A DNA stretch of 11,863 nucleotides from Armatimonadota bacterium (GTDB lineage: Bacteria > Vulcanimicrobiota > JACPDS01), in contig JACPDS010000190.1 of NCBI GenBank assembly GCA_016183885.1, positions 1 to 11,863 of the forward strand, given 5' to 3'. The translations under genes and the position numbers were made by a program. This document shows positions 1 through 7,188 of this stretch, in pieces. The notes beneath the pieces are model-generated. The model saw only the letters and a program-made list of their open reading frames with translations, was not told the origin of the DNA and did no database searches. The stretch's first letter is position 1. Every line of letters begins with the position of its first letter.

Positions 1-2
1 AA

Positions 3-911
3 GTTTCTTTAAAAGTAATCGAAGTTTTAAATCAAGCTATTCAATCCGCAGGAGGACCGCCAAACTTAATTACCAGCATTGCCTCTCCCAGCCTTGAAAC
101 CAGCATAACTTTAATGAAACATCCCAAAGTTAAACTTTTAGCGGTTACAGGGGGTCCGGGAGTGGTAAAACAAGCTATGAGTTCCGGGAAAAAAGTAATT
201 GCCGCCGGGCCTGGCAATCCACCGGTTTTGGTAGATGAAACTGCCGATATTTCTAAAGCTGCCAGAGACATTGTTTTTGGAGCTTCTTTTGATAATAATA
301 TTATGTGTATTGCCGAAAAAGAAGTTTTCGTTGTAGAAAAAATTTTAAGAAATTTAAAAGAACAAATGCAGCTTCAGGGAGCCTTTGAATTAAATAAATT
401 TCAATTAGAACGCTTAACTAAATTAATTTTTAAGGATTATGAATCGACTACTTGCGGCGATCCGATAATGAATCGAGATTATATTGGCAAATCTCCTCAA
501 ACAATTGCTAAAGCTATAGATTTAAATTTGCCGATAAATACCTGTCTTTTAATGGCTGAAGTTGATTTTGAACATCCTTTAGTATCATCCGAGCAATTAA
601 TGCCTATTTTGCCTATTGTTTCCGTAAAGGATGTTAATCAAGGAATTGAATTGGCTGTTTTAGCCGAACAAGGATTCTTGCACACCGCCGTGATGCATTC
701 CCGCAATATTGAAAATTTAAGCAAAATGGCTTATCAAATTAAAACCACTATTTTTGTGAAAAATGCTCCTTCTCTTGCCGGATTGGGCTATGGAGGGGAA
801 GGTTTTACCAGCTTAACTATTGCCGGGCCGACCGGGGAAGGAATTACTTCTGCTCGAAGTTTTACGAGAATCAGGCGCTGTGTTTTGGCTGATTATTTTA
901 GGATTATTTAA
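3..911 (+). CDS. pduP: CoA-acylating aldehyde dehydrogenase, PduP/EutE type (5' end outside window)
   Basis: The reading frame is open from the window edge, so the N-terminus, including any encapsulation peptide, is missing. About 302 C-terminal residues are visible of a family usually near 460. The catalytic cysteine lies in the motif NNIMCIAEKE (codon 306-308), the context typical of BMC-associated acylating aldehyde dehydrogenases. The motif VTGGPGVV and the C-terminal segment SFTRIRRCVLADYFRII also match PduP/EutE proteins. The family oxidises acetaldehyde or propionaldehyde with CoA and NAD+ to acyl-CoA and NADH inside the compartment lumen. The pduS gene starts 6 bases after the stop codon, so the two are very probably one transcript and the NADH made here is the likely substrate for PduS. 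Because DeoC is encoded downstream, acetaldehyde is the likely substrate (inference). Family assignment is firm; the choice of PduP over EutE rests on the PduS and PduT neighbours. Confidence 0.93.
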   Translation, partial: VSLKVIEVLNQAIQSAGGPPNLITSIASPSLETSITLMKHPKVKLLAVTGGPGVVKQAMSSGKKVIAAGPGNPPVLVDETADISKAARDIVFGASFDNNIMCIAEKEVFVVEKILRNLKEQMQLQGAFELNKFQLERLTKLIFKDYESTTCGDPIMNRDYIGKSPQTIAKAIDLNLPINTCLLMAEVDFEHPLVSSEQLMPILPIVSVKDVNQGIELAVLAEQGFLHTAVMHSRNIENLSKMAYQIKTTIFVKNAPSLAGLGYGGEGFTSLTIAGPTGEGITSARSFTRIRRCVLADYFRII

Positions 912-917
912 AAAAAT

Positions 918-2231
918 ATGTTAGATTTTTCCTCTAAAATTCGCAATGCCGGTATAGTAGGAGCGGGCGGGGCGGGTTTTCCAACCCATATAAAATATAA
1001 TCAAAAAGTGGAATATATTATTGCTAACGGCGCTGAATGCGAGCCCTTATTATATACAGATAAAAATTTAATTTTAAATTTTCCTCAAGAATTACTTTTT
1101 GGTTTATCACATGCGGTAGAAGCGCTTCAAGCCAAGAAGGGTATTTTAGCCATAAAAGAAAAAAATCAAAAAATTATTGAAATTTTAAAAGAAGAAATCA
1201 AAAAATTCCCCAATTTAGAAATATTCCTTCTTTCCGATTTTTATCCAGCTGGCGATGAGGCGGTTTTAATATTTGAAGTCTTAGGAAGGATTGTTCCGCC
1301 TTCAGGCATTCCTTTAGATGCAGGAGTAGTAGTAAACAATGCGGGAACTTTTATTAATATTTGTTTTGCTTTAAAAGGAAAAGCTTTACTTGAAAGAACT
1401 TTAACGATTAATGGGGAGGTAGCCGAGCCAATAGTATTAAGTTTGCCATTGGGCACAAGCATTAAAGACGCTCTTAGTTTTTCAGGCGGAGTAAAAATTT
1501 CTAAATTTAAGGTTATTTTAGGCGGCCCGATGATGGGGAGCATAGAAGAAGATTTAGAAGTAGGAATTAATAAAACTACTACCGGAATTATCGTTTTGCC
1601 AGAAGATCATCCCTTAATTTTAAGAAAATCGGCTGATTTAAATAAAGAATTTAAAAAAGGCAAATCTGCCTGCGATCAATGTCGTTTTTGCACCGATCTA
1701 TGTCCCCGCTATCTTTTAGGTCATTCCTTGGAACCGCATTTAGTTATGCGGGCTTTAGCCTGGGAAAATTTAAGATTAAATATTATAGAATCTACTTTTC
1801 TATGCACCGAATGTAATCTTTGCAGTTATTATGCCTGCCCTTTATTTTTATCACCCGGCAAGATTTGCGTTAAATTTAAGAGCATTTTAATTAAAGAAAG
1901 AAAAAAATATCCTTATAAGAATAAATTTTCTTTAAGTTTACCTTTTCGAGAAAATCGAAAAATCCCTTTAAAAAGATTAATCCAGCGTTTAGATTTAAGC
2001 GCGTATGAGAAAGAGCTTAATTTTAAGAAAATTGCCCCCCAAATTAAAAAAGTAAGGATTTCTCTTAAACAATATAATGGAGTTTTAGCTCATCCTATTG
2101 TAAAATCTAGCGAAAAAGTAAGTAAAGGACAAGTAATTGCCGAACCAGCCGATGCTTTTGGAGTAAGAATTCATGCCAGTCTTAATGGCAAGATAAAAGA
2201 AATTGGAGAGCATATTATAATTGAAGCTTAA
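918..2231 (+). CDS. pduS: PduS/RnfC-like NADH:electron-carrier oxidoreductase
   Basis: This is a 437-residue protein, close to the roughly 450 of PduS. The N-terminus has the glycine-rich nucleotide/flavin-binding motif GIVGAGGAGFPTH (residues 12-24) and IIANGAECEPL (34-44), both typical of RnfC/PduS. A central SLBB-like region follows. There are two ferredoxin-type [4Fe-4S] motifs: C252-x2-C255-x2-C258-x3-C262 and C296-x2-C299-x2-C302-x4-C307. The last 60 or so residues look like the C-terminal barrel-sandwich domain. PduS is known as a flavin- and Fe-S-containing enzyme that binds the shell protein PduT and is thought to recycle cofactors in the compartment; a pduT-like gene lies at 5277-5828. 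The start ATG has only a weak AGGA at 900-903, so translational coupling to the aldehyde dehydrogenase is likely. The 3' end overlaps the next gene by 11 bases. Confidence 0.92.
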   Translation: MLDFSSKIRNAGIVGAGGAGFPTHIKYNQKVEYIIANGAECEPLLYTDKNLILNFPQELLFGLSHAVEALQAKKGILAIKEKNQKIIEILKEEIKKFPNLEIFLLSDFYPAGDEAVLIFEVLGRIVPPSGIPLDAGVVVNNAGTFINICFALKGKALLERTLTINGEVAEPIVLSLPLGTSIKDALSFSGGVKISKFKVILGGPMMGSIEEDLEVGINKTTTGIIVLPEDHPLILRKSADLNKEFKKGKSACDQCRFCTDLCPRYLLGHSLEPHLVMRALAWENLRLNIIESTFLCTECNLCSYYACPLFLSPGKICVKFKSILIKERKKYPYKNKFSLSLPFRENRKIPLKRLIQRLDLSAYEKELNFKKIAPQIKKVRISLKQYNGVLAHPIVKSSEKVSKGQVIAEPADAFGVRIHASLNGKIKEIGEHIIIEA

Positions 2232-3648
2232 AATATTGATTATCTTATTTTTAGCTTTATCTTTGCGTCTTTTTGGTTTAAATAATCAAAGTTTTTCGGT
2301 AGATGAAGGGATTTCATGGCTTTTATCTTTAGGGAATTTAAAAGAAATTATTTTAAATTTAAAAAATTTTTATGAGGTTCATCCCCCTTTATATTTCTTT
2401 TTATTGCATAACTGGAAAAATTTAGCTTTTTTTTTAACTAATCTTAAAATTTCTAATTCGGAATTTATTCTTAGATTGTCCTCTGTGGTTTGTTCTTTTT
2501 TATCGTTATATTTTACTTATCTTCTAGCCCGAAAGAAATTAAGCGAAAATTTAGCTTTTTTAGTTTTAGTTTTAATGAGTTTTTCCGCTTTTGAAATTAT
2601 TTTAGCTCAAGAGTTAAGAATGTATCCGCTCCTAAGTTTTTTAAGCGTTGCCTCTCTTTATTATTTTCTTTTATTTTTAGAAAATAATAAAATTAAAAAT
2701 AGATTATTTTATTTATTTTTCAGTATTTTAAGTATCTATACTCATTACTTTTCTTTTTTTATCATTTTAGCGGAAAATATTTATTTTTTATATAATTATA
2801 AAATTCATAAAAAAAATTTTGTTCTTTGGATAATTTTGCAATTAATAATTTTGATTTCTTTTTTGCCCTGGATTAAATTTTTTATTTTTCAAACCCAAGC
2901 TCAGGATTTTAGTTTAAGAGACGCTCCAAATTTATTTTCTTCTTTAAACTTGATTTTTAATTTAACTTTTAGTTCAATGCTTACTTATTATAAAATTAAT
3001 TTTATTTTTCTTTTCTTTTTTCCTTTAGGGTTGCTTATTTTAGGAGTATTTAATTTTAAATATCAAAAAAATTTTTGGATAATTTGCTTTTTTCTTCCTC
3101 TTATCTTAGTATTTTTAATTTCTCAAAGCAATTTAAAGATTTTTGAATATAAGTATTTTATTATCATTCTTCCGGCTTTTTTTAGTTTAATGGCTTTAGG
3201 ATTAGAAAAACTAAATAAAAAATTAGCTTCGGCTTTAATTGGTTTTTTTATTATTTTAAATTTGTTCAGCCTTTACCTGCATCATTTTAATTTAGAATTT
3301 CAAAATCAACCCTGGCGTTCCGCGGCAGGACTTTTAAATCAAAATGCTAAAAAAGATGATTTAATCATTATTCATCCTTCGATGTTTTATGCTCCCTTAG
3401 CTTATTATTATCAAGGGTCATCCGAAGTTTTATCGATGGATTACCGGGATAAAACAAAAATTAATAAAAAATACCATAATATTTGGCTGGTTTTCCCCCC
3501 CAATCATCCTTTCTGCATTAAAATAAAATTAAAAGATTATTTGTTAAAAAGTTTTGCATTAAAACAAACTTTTGCTTCTATTAAAAAAATACCGGCTAAC
3601 AATATTGAAGTTGATTTATTTCAATTTCCCAAAAGAGAGCTAAAATAA
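2221..3648 (+). CDS. polytopic membrane glycosyltransferase-like protein, GT39/PMT_2 type
   Basis: This 475-residue protein is very hydrophobic, with about ten or more likely membrane helices. The N-terminal helix is followed by VDEG (Asp28, Glu29), the acidic pair that sits in the first external loop of GT-C enzymes. It is followed by EVHPPLY (52-58), then QELRMYP (130-136) and YTHYFS, all recurrent in the ArnT/PMT_2-like family. Such enzymes transfer sugars from polyprenyl-phosphate donors on the outer face of the cytoplasmic membrane; donor and acceptor are unknown here. TTG at 2221 was chosen as start because it gives a complete N-terminal helix and has GGAGAG at 2205-2210, ten bases upstream. 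The gene starts inside the last codons of pduS, so the two are probably co-transcribed and translationally coupled. Nothing in the protein points to the BMC pathway. It shares motifs with the next gene but is clearly diverged, so this is not a recent duplication. Confidence 0.8.
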   Translation: MKLKILIILFLALSLRLFGLNNQSFSVDEGISWLLSLGNLKEIILNLKNFYEVHPPLYFFLLHNWKNLAFFLTNLKISNSEFILRLSSVVCSFLSLYFTYLLARKKLSENLAFLVLVLMSFSAFEIILAQELRMYPLLSFLSVASLYYFLLFLENNKIKNRLFYLFFSILSIYTHYFSFFIILAENIYFLYNYKIHKKNFVLWIILQLIILISFLPWIKFFIFQTQAQDFSLRDAPNLFSSLNLIFNLTFSSMLTYYKINFIFLFFFPLGLLILGVFNFKYQKNFWIICFFLPLILVFLISQSNLKIFEYKYFIIILPAFFSLMALGLEKLNKKLASALIGFFIILNLFSLYLHHFNLEFQNQPWRSAAGLLNQNAKKDDLIIIHPSMFYAPLAYYYQGSSEVLSMDYRDKTKINKKYHNIWLVFPPNHPFCIKIKLKDYLLKSFALKQTFASIKKIPANNIEVDLFQFPKRELK

Positions 3649-3658
3649 AAAGTAAATT

Positions 3659-3687
3659 TTGCAAAAGGAAGTTGGGCTGATTATAAT
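3659..3687 (+). promoter_or_regulatory. possible sigma70-type promoter before the second GT39 gene
   Basis: TTGCAA (3659-3664) is followed after 17 bases by a perfect TATAAT (3682-3687). A second TATAAT lies at 3692-3697. The site sits in the 102-base gap between the two glycosyltransferase-like genes and could drive the second one and the shell genes after it. In DNA this AT-rich, TATAAT occurs often by chance, so confidence is modest. Confidence 0.35.
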
Positions 3688-3750
3688 TAAATATAATTCT
3701 AAAGTTTAATTTTTTTAAAATGAATGGAAGCTTAGCCTTATTTAATTTTT

Positions 3751-5197
3751 ATGATAAAACGGACGAAATTTAAAAGAGATTAATTTAACTTCTTTTTTAA
3801 TCCCGATTATTGGACTTGCAGGTTTATTATATTTTTATAAATTAGGGGAACAAAGTCTCTGGATGGATGAAGGACTTAGTTTATATTTTTCCGATCCGGA
3901 GCGCTTCCCCCTTTTTAAGATGGTAAATATTATAATCTCTTCAAGAGAAGTTCATCCGCCAGCTTATTATATATTACTTCGCTTAAGCATATTGATACTA
4001 GGGAAGTCTGAATGGGCTTTAAGGTTCCCCTCTGTAATATTTGGGATATTAAATGTAGGATTAATTTATTATTTAGGAAAAGTTTGGAATCGTCCCATTA
4101 CCGGTTTGCTGGGAGCGTTTCTGCTAGCCACTTCTTCTTTTCATATAGGATTTGTTCAAGAGGCTCGAATGTATCCTATGGTAATTTTTCTTAATCTGCT
4201 TATGATAATATTTATTTCTAAATGGATGCTGTCTAATCGTCTTATTAATTTATTTGCTTATTCTATTTTTTTAACCCTGTCTTTATATACTCATTATTAT
4301 TCAATTTTAATTTTATTTTTTATTGGATTATATGTAATATTTTATTATAATAAAAATATTTTGAATATAGCTAGATGGCTTGGCGCATCTCTCATTTCTT
4401 TTATTTTTTTTCTGCCATGGTTCATAATTGTTTTTATTAATCAAATTAATACTGTAAAATATGTCTTATCTAAACCTTCAAATTTCTTTGGATTATTAGA
4501 GGGACTGGTTCAATTAATTTCAGGGCCTACCGTAATTTTACCCGCTTTATGGATATTTATTTTAGGCGCTTTATTATCAATTATTCTTATTATCATGGGG
4601 ATTTACTATTTTAATCCCGGAGGAAAATTTATAGGGCTTATAACGTTGGGAGTTATTTTTTCGGCTTTTCTAATTTCCAGCTTAACGCCGTATCATATTT
4701 ATCATAGCCGGTATTTAATTGTAATTATAGCCCTTTTTTGTCTTTTAGCGGCCCAGTCAATTTTATCAAGATCCCGCCTTGTTTTCTTCTTATTAATTTT
4801 AGCTTGGCTGGGGATTAATTTTTTATCTTGGCATAACAGAACATTCGATCCTTATTATAAAAACCATAATTTTAGAGCAATATGCCTCAAACTTTCTAAT
4901 ATGGCAAAGCCGGATGACGGGGTTGTGGTTATATCTTCTATAAACCTTCCTGTTTATTATTATTATTATAAAGGGAAAGCGAAAACTTTTTCCGTGGAGA
5001 ATCCATCTAAAATACTTTCAATAAAAGGACTCTTTTTTTTTCGACGCATTTGGGTTTTATATCTTCCCTACCTATCCCCCTCAATAAATGTGATTGGAAA
5101 TTTAAAAGACAAACTGACTTTAGAAAAAACTTACTTTACCAATAGTTATAGTCCGGCAAGAATTTTGATACTGCAGCTTTTTACTCCTAAACTTTAA
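3751..5197 (+). CDS. second GT39/PMT_2-type membrane glycosyltransferase, apparent N-terminal +1 frameshift
   Basis: The long open frame begins with the ATG at 3863 (444 residues), but that start is inside the conserved motif: the codons before it read LGEQSLW directly ahead of MDEG, preceded by a good hydrophobic helix (LIPIIGLAGLLYFY). This upstream coding runs back to about 3758, where a TAA closes the frame, and it contains no ATG, GTG or TTG. A plausible start, ATG 3751, lies in the neighbouring frame and reads MIKRTKFKRD then stop; skipping one base in TTTAAAAG (3769-3776) would join it to the long frame. The gene is therefore either frameshifted, mis-sequenced in an A-run, or started at a rare codon such as ATT 3779. 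The rest is typical of the family: EVHPPAYY, RFPSV, QEARMYP and LYTHYYS, with multiple membrane helices. It would act as a polyprenyl-phosphate-dependent sugar transferase; the substrate is unknown. Confidence 0.72.
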
Positions 5198-5276
5198 AAA
5201 ATATTAGTTTTAAGTTAAATTAATTCGAAAATTTTTAAATAAAAGGGAAAAAAGCGTTTTAAAAGAATAAATTTTT

Positions 5277-5828
5277 ATGTCTTATCATGCCATAGGTCTT
5301 TTAGAGTTAAATAGTATAGCTAAGGGAATTGAAACTGCAGACGCTATGATTAAAACCGCTAAGATAGAACTTATAGAAGCTCATCCTGTTTGTTCCGGAA
5401 AATACTTAATATTAATTGCCGGAAGCGTAGATGCGGTAAAAGCTTCTATAGAAAAAGGCAAAGAAGTTTCTAGTTATTATTTAGTGGATTTTTTTTTAAT
5501 TTCAAATATCCATTCCCAGGTTTTTCCGGCGCTTTCAGCCGCTACTCAAATAAACGAATTAAAAGCTCTGGGAATTATAGAAACTTTCTCTGCCGCTTCA
5601 GCAATTTTAGCGGCGGATTATGCCGTAAAAAGCGCTCAAGTTGATTTAATAGAAATTCGATTATGTTCTGGTTTAGGGGGAAAATCTTTTATTACCTTAA
5701 CAGGTGAAGTGGCGGCGGTAGAAGCTGCCATAAAAGCCGGGGAAGAAATTATTAAAGAGGAGGGGTCAATTTTAAGCAGTGTGGTAATTCCTTCTCCCCA
5801 TGAGGATTTAAATAAGGCAGTATTTTAA
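5277..5828 (+). CDS. pduT: PduT-like tandem-BMC-domain shell protein with Fe-S cysteine
   Basis: This 183-residue protein has two BMC domains in tandem (about residues 3-90 and 95-183), the size and layout of PduT, which forms pseudohexameric trimers in the shell. The first domain starts AIGLLELNSIAKG and the second ALGIIETFSAAS, both standard BMC openings. Cys39 in HPVCSGK aligns with Cys38 of Salmonella PduT (context ICPGK), which binds a [4Fe-4S] cluster at the trimer pore. That supports a role in electron transfer across the shell with PduS, encoded upstream. A second cysteine, Cys130, lies in the equivalent loop of domain two. The protein ends with the usual VIPSPHEDL motif. The ATG has no clear ribosome-binding site: AAAAGGGAAAA is more than 20 bases upstream. 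It is the first gene of the shell cluster, and pduA follows after 27 bases. Confidence 0.93.
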   Translation: MSYHAIGLLELNSIAKGIETADAMIKTAKIELIEAHPVCSGKYLILIAGSVDAVKASIEKGKEVSSYYLVDFFLISNIHSQVFPALSAATQINELKALGIIETFSAASAILAADYAVKSAQVDLIEIRLCSGLGGKSFITLTGEVAAVEAAIKAGEEIIKEEGSILSSVVIPSPHEDLNKAVF

Positions 5829-5855
5829 AATTTATTTAAGAAAAAGGAGATATTT

Positions 5856-6152
5856 ATGTTAGGTGAAGCTTTAGGAATGATCGAAACCTGCGGGATTACC
5901 GGAGCAATTGAAGCCTCTGACGCTATGCTTAAATCCGCAAAAGTTACTTTGATTGGGGAAGAAAGAATTGGATCGGGGTTTATAACAGTAATGGTTAGAG
6001 GAGAAGTTGGGGCGGTAAGAGCTTCAGTTGAAGCTGGGATACAAGCCGCTAAAAAAGTTGGAGAGCTTTTTGCCTCTCATATCATTCCCCGCCCCCATGA
6101 TGATCTAGAAAATATTTTACCTTATCCTAGAAAAATTCAAAATTTTATTTAA
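5856..6152 (+). CDS. pduA: PduA/EutM-like BMC-H hexameric shell protein
   Basis: This is a 98-residue single-BMC-domain protein. It opens EALGMIETCGITGAIEASDAM and has the pore loop RIGSG with Ser40, the same residue and position that line the PduA pore. It continues with VRGEVGAVRAS and ends in SHIIPRPHDDLENILP, nearly as in PduA. Such proteins tile into the hexagonal facets of the shell, and the small polar pore is thought to admit polar substrates while slowing escape of aldehydes. A strong ribosome-binding site, AAGGAG (5844-5849), lies six bases before the ATG. That is better than those of its neighbours and fits the need for high expression of the main facet protein. It is the only BMC-H gene in view. 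Confidence 0.95.
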   Translation: MLGEALGMIETCGITGAIEASDAMLKSAKVTLIGEERIGSGFITVMVRGEVGAVRASVEAGIQAAKKVGELFASHIIPRPHDDLENILPYPRKIQNFI

Positions 6153-6175
6153 ATTTAATTTAGGAGTTTGGATAA

Positions 6176-6625
6176 ATGAAAATAATTCTGGGAAGCGATC
6201 ATGCCGGATTTGAGCTTAAAGAAGCGATAAAGAAATATTTAAATGATTTAAACTATAAAATAGTGGATTATGGAACATACAGCGCTGAACCGGTGGATTA
6301 TCCGGATATTGCTTTTTTAGTGGCAAGCGAAGTAATAAAAGATTCTCAAAATTTTGGCATTATAGTGGATGGTGTTGGGGTGGGCAGCGCTATCTGCGCA
6401 AATAAAGTGCCCGGCTCTAGAGCGGCAAACTGTTTTGATCTTTTTTCTGCGCGGGGGAGCAGGGAACATAACGATGCTAATATTTTAACCTTAGGAGGAA
6501 GGGTATTAGGCATAGGACTAGCTTGTGAAATTGTTAAGACTTTTTTAGAATCAAGTTTTCTGGGAGAACGTCATTTAAGAAGAGTAAATAAGTTAATCCA
6601 GCTTGAAAGGAAATTCTTAAAATAA
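6176..6625 (+). CDS. rpiB: RpiB/LacA/LacB-family sugar-phosphate isomerase, variant active site
   Basis: This 149-residue protein is the usual length of RpiB. It opens with the diagnostic GSDHAGFELK (residues 6-15) and keeps ANKVPG (75-80), SREHNDAN (95-102) and the C-terminal arginine-rich RHLRRV. RpiB interconverts ribose-5-phosphate and ribulose-5-phosphate. The active-site cysteine of E. coli-type RpiB (context ICGTG) is replaced here by Asp65 in IIVDGVGVG. The glutamate that serves instead in mycobacterial enzymes (GNGEQ) is Ser71, so the catalytic base or the substrate may differ. AGGAG (6162-6166) sits nine bases before the ATG. The gene lies between the BMC-H and BMC-P shell genes with short gaps, and its stop codon is followed directly by the ATG of the next gene. 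A role inside the compartment is inferred from position. Family is certain; the activity on ribose-5-phosphate is not. Confidence 0.9.
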   Translation: MKIILGSDHAGFELKEAIKKYLNDLNYKIVDYGTYSAEPVDYPDIAFLVASEVIKDSQNFGIIVDGVGVGSAICANKVPGSRAANCFDLFSARGSREHNDANILTLGGRVLGIGLACEIVKTFLESSFLGERHLRRVNKLIQLERKFLK

Positions 6626-6889
6626 ATGTTTATTGGAAGAGTAATTGGGAAAATAATTTCTACCTGAAAAAATGAACGCTTGGAAGGAGCTAAATTTTTG
6701 GTTGTTCAGCCTTTAGATAAAAATTATAAAGAAGAAGGCATTCCTATTATAAGCCTTGATTTTACTCAAGCTGGTTTGGGAGATTTAGTTTATCTTGTTA
6801 AGGGGCGGGAAGCTTCTATTCCATGGGAGATTAAAAATGCCCCAATAGATGCATCGATTGTCGGAATTATTGATAAAGTGGGAAGATGA
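6626..6889 (+). pseudogene. EutN/CcmL-type BMC-P vertex protein, interrupted by in-frame TGA
   Basis: Read from the ATG directly after rpiB, the frame gives MFIGRVIGKIIST, then TGA (6665-6667), then KNERLEGAKFLVVQPL and on to a normal BMC-P end (VGIIDKVGR). Ignoring the stop, the 87-residue product is complete and colinear with EutN/CcmL pentamer proteins, which close the vertices of the shell. A TTG at 6680 could restart translation, but that 69-residue product would lack the first beta strand. The stop sits where the neighbouring copy has Ile and where many family members have a basic residue; CGA (Arg) to TGA is a single C-to-T change. Possible explanations are real inactivation, a sequencing error or recoding. 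The frame ends in TGA overlapping the ATG of the next gene (ATGA at 6886-6889). GAAAGGAAA at 6605-6613 is a distant ribosome-binding candidate. Confidence 0.8.
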
Positions 6890-7155
6890 TAATAGGAAAA
6901 GTAATCGGGAATCTCTGGGCTACTATTCAGGAAGAAAATTTTAAAGGCGCTAAACTGCTTTTAGTTGAACCCTTAAATATTTTAAATGATCAGGCCGAAA
7001 ATAACGTTGTAGTGGCTATAGATTTAGTAGATGCCGGTATTGGAGATAGAGTTTTAGTGGTATATGAAGGCGGTTCAAGTCGTTTAGCTTTAAAAAATGA
7101 AAAAACTCCTTGCGAAGCTATAATTGTTGGAATAGTGGATAAGATAGATTTCTAG
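6886..7155 (+). CDS. EutN/CcmL-type BMC-P pentameric vertex protein (intact copy)
   Basis: This 89-residue protein has the complete BMC-P pattern: MIIGKVIGNLWAT at the N-terminus, then KGAKLLLVEPLN, VVVAIDLVDAGIGDRVLV in the middle and AIIVGIVDKIDF at the end. BMC-P proteins form pentamers that cap the vertices of the icosahedral shell and are needed only in low numbers. The ATG overlaps the TGA of the preceding BMC-P frame by four bases (ATGA), the classic arrangement for translational coupling, with GGGAAG just upstream. The two copies are clearly related but diverged. As the upstream copy carries a stop codon, this may be the only functional vertex protein in the window. The TAG stop forms the first bases of a heptad repeat. 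Confidence 0.93.
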   Translation: MIIGKVIGNLWATIQEENFKGAKLLLVEPLNILNDQAENNVVVAIDLVDAGIGDRVLVVYEGGSSRLALKNEKTPCEAIIVGIVDKIDF

Positions 7156-7187
7156 CTATTAGCTCTCAGCTATCAGCATTCAGATAT
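7153..7187. repeat. imperfect 7-base tandem repeat between convergent genes
   Basis: Five consecutive heptads can be read: TAGCTAT, TAGCTCT, CAGCTAT, CAGCATT, CAGATAT. The array fills the 33-base gap between the last BMC-P gene and the convergent TPR membrane protein gene and includes the BMC-P stop codon. Heptameric tandem repeats of this AGCTATC type occur between genes in many bacterial genomes. No hairpin followed by a T-run is present, so it is not called a terminator. Confidence 0.6.
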
Positions 7188-7188
7188 A

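Noticed and set aside
41..271. Minus-strand open frame of 76 codons
   Set aside because: It lies wholly inside the aldehyde dehydrogenase gene, whose protein is conserved, and the product resembles no family.
1241..1543. Minus-strand open frame of 100 codons
   Set aside because: It is antisense to the conserved SLBB region of pduS and has no ribosome-binding site or recognisable domain.
3720..3773. Short peptide frame of 17 codons before the second GT39 gene
   Set aside because: It has no ribosome-binding site and no similarity to known leaders, and it overlaps the likely GT39 start.
4012..4194. Plus-strand open frame of 60 codons inside the second GT39 gene
   Set aside because: It is an out-of-frame shadow of a region whose GT39 motifs are clearly coded in the other frame.
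2221..5197. The two GT39 genes as a recent tandem duplication
   Set aside because: They share family motifs, but the intervening protein and DNA sequence is strongly diverged, with different loops and C-termini.
6665..6710. Selenocysteine insertion at the TGA of the first BMC-P gene
   Set aside because: The bases after TGA form only a three-base-pair stem (GCT with AGC), no convincing SECIS hairpin, and the position is not a known Cys or redox site in EutN/CcmL proteins.
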